DNA of 64,000 nucleotides from an uncultured Verrucomicrobiae bacterium. GTDB taxonomy: Bacteria > Verrucomicrobiota > Verrucomicrobiia > Limisphaerales > AAA164-E04. Shown here in pieces: positions 58,201 to 64,000 of this stretch. The stretch covers positions 1,442,876 through 1,506,875 of the forward strand of contig OX638380.1 in assembly GCA_951813855.1 (NCBI GenBank). The letters are read 5' to 3'. The position numbers and the translations under genes are program-made. Position 1 is the first letter of the stretch, and each line of letters begins with the position of its first letter. The notes under the pieces were generated by a model. That model was not told where the DNA came from. It did no database searches and saw nothing but the letters and a program-made list of their open reading frames with translations.

Positions 58201-58609
58201 TCAAAGAGCCGACTACTGGAAGAACAAGGCGGCGCCCTACCTGAAGGCGATTTGGCCAAACACGCCCGATGCCATTTCGGAATCGGGCTCGGAGAGCTTT
58301 GCCAAAGCGTGCATTGCGGCGGGGGACGCATTTCCCGAGGCATTGGCACAAGTCTCGTGTTGGCTGCGGCCGCTCAGGCACCCGGATCGAATCGCGCATT
58401 CGGTTCATAAAGCGCAATTGGATGCGCGGATACCGGAGTCAGCACTGGAGCTTCTGAACCGAATCGTGGGTGACGCGGCTCAGGGATACTTCCGCGATCT
58501 GGCAAGGTGCCTAAGTGCCGTACGGGCCGTGCAGCCAGACCTCGAACACGACCATCGCTTTCAGAGACTGCTGGAGATCGTGCGGGCGAATGGCGGGGAT
58601 ATCGACTGA
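55238..58609 (+). CDS. SIR2/DUF4020 C-terminal part of a Dsr1-like anti-phage protein
   Basis: 1123 residues from GTG 55238, in the same frame as the SIR2 start at 54812 and separated by one TGA and two sense codons. Residues 1-80 complete the SIR2 domain: VERFEAPLLPVPKQRWDGLVYLHG (catalytic His-Gly), FGLAYLTERWAARFVSEL and FVGYSIDDPVLRYMMDAL. The remaining about 1000 residues are an alpha-helical DUF4020-type region with no stop or frameshift. Defence-associated sirtuins of this layout deplete NAD+ after phage sensing and abort infection. Without the N-terminal GAGIS and NYD motifs the fragment cannot bind NAD+, so defence probably requires readthrough or the locus is a recent pseudogene. 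Confidence 0.8.
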   Translation: MERFEAPLLPVPKQRWDGLVYLHGLIPENPSEKSLDNLVVSSGDFGLAYLTERWAARFVSELLRNFVVCFVGYSIDDPVLRYMMDALAADRLLGESPPEMFAFGSFSKRKKETRGNEWRAKNVTPILYREFRHHAYLHNTLRAWADTYRDGVRGKERIVVEYAMARPGTATSQDDFVSRMLWALSDPTGLPAMRFADLNPVPALDWLEPLGKDRFGHADLIRFGVPPKTGGDEKLAFSLIRKPAPYNLAPQMTLANWSVQDGRLDEVMRHLTRWLMRHLNDPELLLWLVKQEVELQAHLADQIAYRLDELARLEQREEHEALDLIRKHSPDAIPHERMRTLWGLLLANRVKKLGSDLELLRWRGRFAKSGLTTTMRLELRDLLSPRVSLRAPFRRPFEKNEVEVEEETGGIRQLVDWEIVLSANHVHGELQNLAGDQNWVSTLPTLLTEFTGLLRDALDLMRELGGAKDKSDLSYVSQPSISEHAQNSSFRDWTALIDLNRDAWRAAAAVSPNQARLMAEAWSQLPYPLFRRLAFFAASPHGIVPRSQGLGWLLAENNWWLWSAETKRETMRLLVAFGPQLDQDGLSRLGRAILAGPPRDMFRPDIDEERWTRIQESEVWLRLAKISYAGAQLNTAAQGRLYEISAKHPGWRLAADERDEFSIWMCDPGELLVHVTVPRGRDELVEWLRENPEPDHWRPDDWQERCRVDFGDAASALAALATEGTWPTARWHEALYQWSDDEQREHCWRELAPILVKVPTETLRELSHGVSWWLGKLAKTFEGQEAIFLALCDRVLALDYEDEEENDDPVGRAINHPVGHVTKALLHRWHRSDLKYQQGLADEARHVFTQLCDTGIPKFRHGRVLLATHVISLFRVDREWTSRSVLPLFDWKTSEVEARSAWEGFLWSTRLYPPLMELLKPAFLDTANHYNQIGRHRERYASLVTFAGLDLGDIFEKRELALAMQALPQDALDTAAYTFARAVDSVGDQRADYWKNKAAPYLKAIWPNTPDAISESGSESFAKACIAAGDAFPEALAQVSCWLRPLRHPDRIAHSVHKAQLDARIPESALELLNRIVGDAAQGYFRDLARCLSAVRAVQPDLEHDHRFQRLLEIVRANGGDID

Positions 58610-59386
58610 AGGGATTCCGCGTTGCGGTGTTGTTTCCCGGATTATTTTGGTGATAATCGGTCGTTTCGTCCCACGCTTTCTTATCGTGTTCGTTCGTTAT
58701 TTGGTGCGCCTCAACTCTTTGATAGCGTGAATCAAGGAACTTTTTTCCAAGCAGTTTGATTGCAAGTAGCGTTATTGTCCTTGGACCGGCGTTATCATAT
58801 CGGCGATGTCGGCGTAGAGAAATGGAATAATCAAGTGTCCCCGTCCTTGAAACCCTGACCTATCGTCGCCACCTCAGACCGGTTATCGACCACCGCCTTA
58901 CCAACTAAGTCCTCCTCCTGTTGCATCCAAAAATAATCCGGGATAAAAATAATCCGGGATATTTGGTTTAAACGGATTTGAAATACAACACTTGGCGCCA
59001 GAAACGGCCGTGCGGTTTTTCCGGATCGGGGAGAAAGAGCTTCTGTAGCGCAGGCTTTTCCCTGCCTTCAACACCCCAATTGGGCAAATACTTCTGCCAT
59101 GCTGCCCGTAACGAACACCTGTTCCGCTACCGGTCGAATTCCCGGAATTCGTCGTCCGATCGCTGAGAATCTAATTGACTCCCGCCCGTTTCGACGAACA
59201 TCCTGCCTTCATTCAAACGATTCTTAGCTCGCACCGGTTCGTCTCCCTAATTTCCCCGGCGAAGGGCAACAGACGAAGCCGCAGTCCCCGAGACTTTCGA
59301 TCGCACACGTCAAAAACCCCAGGTGGCGATATGTCTCTCGGAATCGCATCCCCCCATCCCCGCTAATACCGGCCCGGAACCGCTCG
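58610..59386. other. Intergenic stretch
   Basis: About 780 bases with no convincing gene. It holds a short direct repeat (AAAAATAATCCGGGA, twice near 58928-58960) and the string GCATCCAAAAA (58923 onward), which also occurs at the tRNA 3' end. Confidence 0.4.
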
Positions 59387-61021
59387 ATGCCCTCCACCTC
59401 AAATCCAGCGCCACTCGTTGCGTCCACCGGATTCTGGAAGGGACTCAATCCCGCCATGGGTATCACTGCCAAGGGGATGATCACCCTCTTCGTCGCCTTC
59501 ACGGTATTCGATGTCGAGTTCGCCGAATTATGGTACACGGAAATTCGCAGTTGGATCGAACTCAACCTCGACTGGTACTACATCGGCATCCTTGCCGTGC
59601 TGATGTTCGTTTGCTTCTACTTGAGCTTCAGCCGCCATGGCTCAATCAAACTCGGCGACGACGACAGCCGCCCCGAATTCAGCACTTTCGCGTGGTTCGC
59701 GATGCTCTTCTCGGCCGGAATCGGAATCGGCCTGTTGTTCTTCGGCATTGCCGAACCGATTTTCTACTTCGATAACTCCAGTCCTTGGGGCTATCCCAAC
59801 AATCCTTTTGCCGATCGGGCGCAACTCACCGAACTGAATGAAGCGAGAGCTGCCAGCGCCGTTCGCGTCGCCTATTTCCATTGGGGCCTGCACGGTTGGG
59901 CGATCTACGTGATCGTCGGCCTTTGCCTCGCCTATTTCGGATTCCGCAAAAAACTGCCTTTGACGCTGCGTTCGTCCCTCTACCCTATCATCGGGGACCG
60001 CATCTACGGGCCGATCGGCCACCTGGTCGACTTGCTCGCGTTATTCGGCACGATATTCGGCATCGCCACCTCGCTCGGCTTCGGGGTCAGCCAAATGGCT
60101 CAGGGCCTTCATTTCCTATTTGAAATTGATCCCGGATTACGGACCCAAATCTGGTTGATCGTGACGATTTCGTTCGTCGCTACCTTCTCCGTCATGACCG
60201 GAGTCGGCAAAGGCATTCGTATCATTTCCGAATGGAACATTTGGCTCAGTTTACTGCTGCTCGCCTACTTTCTGTACGGGGGAGATTTTCAATGGCTGCT
60301 GAAATTGTTCGGCACGACGGTTGCCGGATACTTGAAGGACTTCATCCCCATGGGATTTCAAATCTTCTCGGAACCCGGCGAAGCTTCCTGGCAGGGAGCC
60401 TGGACCATTTTCTATTGGGGTTGGTGGATCTCTTGGGCTCCGTTCGTCGGGATCTTTATCGCCCGCATCAGCCGGGGCCGGACGATCCGCGAATTCATCC
60501 TCGGAGTGATGTTCGTCCCGACTGTCGTCACCTTCTTCTGGTTCTGCGTTTTCGGCGGCAACGCGATCCATCAGGAACTGACCGCCGAAAACGGCGTCGG
60601 CACGGCAGGCATCATCCAATCGGTCAAGGACTATAACCTGCCGGCGGCGCTGTACGGCACGATCGATCAGATGACCAGTATTCCCGGATTGAATTGGGCC
60701 ATGGCGGCGCTGGCCACTTTCTTGCTCGCCACCTGGTTTATCACGTCGTCGGATTCCGGAACCTTGGTCATTACCACGATGCTCAGCATGGGCCACGATA
60801 ATCCGCCCCAACGATTTCGCGTTTTTTGGGGGCTCGGCATCGGCTGCGTCGCCGCGGCGCTGCTGCTCGCCGGTGGACTTCCCGCCCTGCAATCCGCCAC
60901 CATCGCGACGGCTTTTCCGGTCAGTGTCGTCATTTTATTGATGACGTTCGGCATCATGAAATCCCTGCACCAGGACCCCGGAACCGTGTCCCGACCGGCT
61001 AAAACCTTTTCCGATCCGTGA
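59387..61021 (+). CDS. BCCT-family transporter (betaine/choline/carnitine)
   Basis: 544 residues, 12 membrane spans. BCCT transporters import betaine-type compounds, usually with Na+ or H+, often for osmoprotection. Family signatures: MLFSAGIGIGLLFFGIAEPI (glycine-rich TM3), FHWGLHGWAIY and the hallmark WTIFYWGWWISWAPFVGIFIARISRGRTI (TM8 with Trp box, split near residue 347-375), plus TSSDSGTLV. The ATG at 59387 gives a short cytoplasmic N-terminus. Substrate cannot be fixed from sequence; betaine or choline are likeliest. It stands alone, between the island and kdsB. Confidence 0.93.
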   Translation: MPSTSNPAPLVASTGFWKGLNPAMGITAKGMITLFVAFTVFDVEFAELWYTEIRSWIELNLDWYYIGILAVLMFVCFYLSFSRHGSIKLGDDDSRPEFSTFAWFAMLFSAGIGIGLLFFGIAEPIFYFDNSSPWGYPNNPFADRAQLTELNEARAASAVRVAYFHWGLHGWAIYVIVGLCLAYFGFRKKLPLTLRSSLYPIIGDRIYGPIGHLVDLLALFGTIFGIATSLGFGVSQMAQGLHFLFEIDPGLRTQIWLIVTISFVATFSVMTGVGKGIRIISEWNIWLSLLLLAYFLYGGDFQWLLKLFGTTVAGYLKDFIPMGFQIFSEPGEASWQGAWTIFYWGWWISWAPFVGIFIARISRGRTIREFILGVMFVPTVVTFFWFCVFGGNAIHQELTAENGVGTAGIIQSVKDYNLPAALYGTIDQMTSIPGLNWAMAALATFLLATWFITSSDSGTLVITTMLSMGHDNPPQRFRVFWGLGIGCVAAALLLAGGLPALQSATIATAFPVSVVILLMTFGIMKSLHQDPGTVSRPAKTFSDP

Positions 61022-61210
61022 TACCCGGCCCGCTCCGGTTTTCTTTGCCGAATTCCGGTTTCTTTCCCGTCCATCGTTCGTGCTCATTGATAACGTCAAA
61101 CCGAACGCCCGACGCTCTCGAGCGGTCCCGGATTCGCCTCGGCGCTTCGCCGAGAAATCGCCGGCGCTGCTTGCCGGACGCTCGTTCTTAACCGCCCCGA
61201 AACCAGCAGA

Positions 61211-64000
<2,790 letters not shown>

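Overview
The window looks like a chromosomal segment of a Verrucomicrobiota bacterium (or a close relative in the Planctomycetes-Verrucomicrobia group), moderately GC-rich. The main evidence is a PSCyt1/DUF1549/DUF1553 giant protein followed by a DUF1501 protein, a secreted protein ending in the NLTxW...RFYQVV tail that I associate with Verrucomicrobiota, a MoxR/DUF58/DUF4381/Bat operon, and a DUF6600 lipoprotein. No rRNA is present, so the placement is an inference from gene content.

Layout. 1-1386: a decayed end of an ISAs1-type element whose transposase has a DruA-like (DUF4338) N-terminus; an apparently intact relative lies at 48713-50888. 1.4-2.8 kb: one small membrane protein and gene-poor DNA. 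2.8-9.8 kb: nusA-infB-rbfA-nrnA-truB-ribF, a compact translation/RNA operon. 9.9-18.1 kb: moxR-DUF58-DUF4381-batA-batB-batC-batD-batE, an envelope-stress or aerotolerance type operon. 18.2-20.9 kb: RidA, a D-threonine-aldolase/D-serine-dehydratase-like PLP enzyme and an M19 dipeptidase, which fit together as D-amino-acid or dipeptide catabolism.

20.6-29.9 kb is a rearranged zone. A unit (dipeptidase 3' end, spacer, ABC-2 permease, permease upstream DNA) is tandemly duplicated. The first copy carries three nested insertion sequences: an old IS630, a younger IS630 in it, and an ISAzo13 element in that. 29.9-31.4 kb has no convincing gene. 31.4-46.8 kb is ordinary host DNA: the PSCyt/WD40/DUF1549/DUF1553 protein, the DUF1501 protein, YmdB-type phosphoesterase, a small lipoprotein, an MFS-spermidine-synthase fusion, a rhomboid-like protein, a repeat-rich DUF6600 lipoprotein and a secreted protein.

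46.9-58.6 kb is accessory DNA anchored on an initiator-type tRNA-Met. A 388-bp direct repeat that starts inside the tRNA 3' end recurs 7221 bp away and brackets an island with an alphaproteobacterial flavour: a DUF3108 fragment, an IS110 fragment, the complete DruA-ISAs1 element with 9-bp target duplication, and a HipA-family gene with an N-terminal AbiEi-like region, broken by an IS630 copy. Directly after the second repeat lies a SIR2-DUF4020 gene of the Dsr1 anti-phage type, split by one in-frame TGA. 59.4-64 kb returns to host genes: a BCCT transporter, then kdsB-pyrG-folC (folC cut by the window end).

The most interesting part is the tRNA-anchored defence/toxin island. All its recognisable cargo is damaged by fragments, IS insertions or a nonsense codon, while the promoter/operator of the HipA-like gene and the rest of the Dsr1-like reading frame are intact. 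All assignments come from reading the sequence and memory of protein families; no database search was run.
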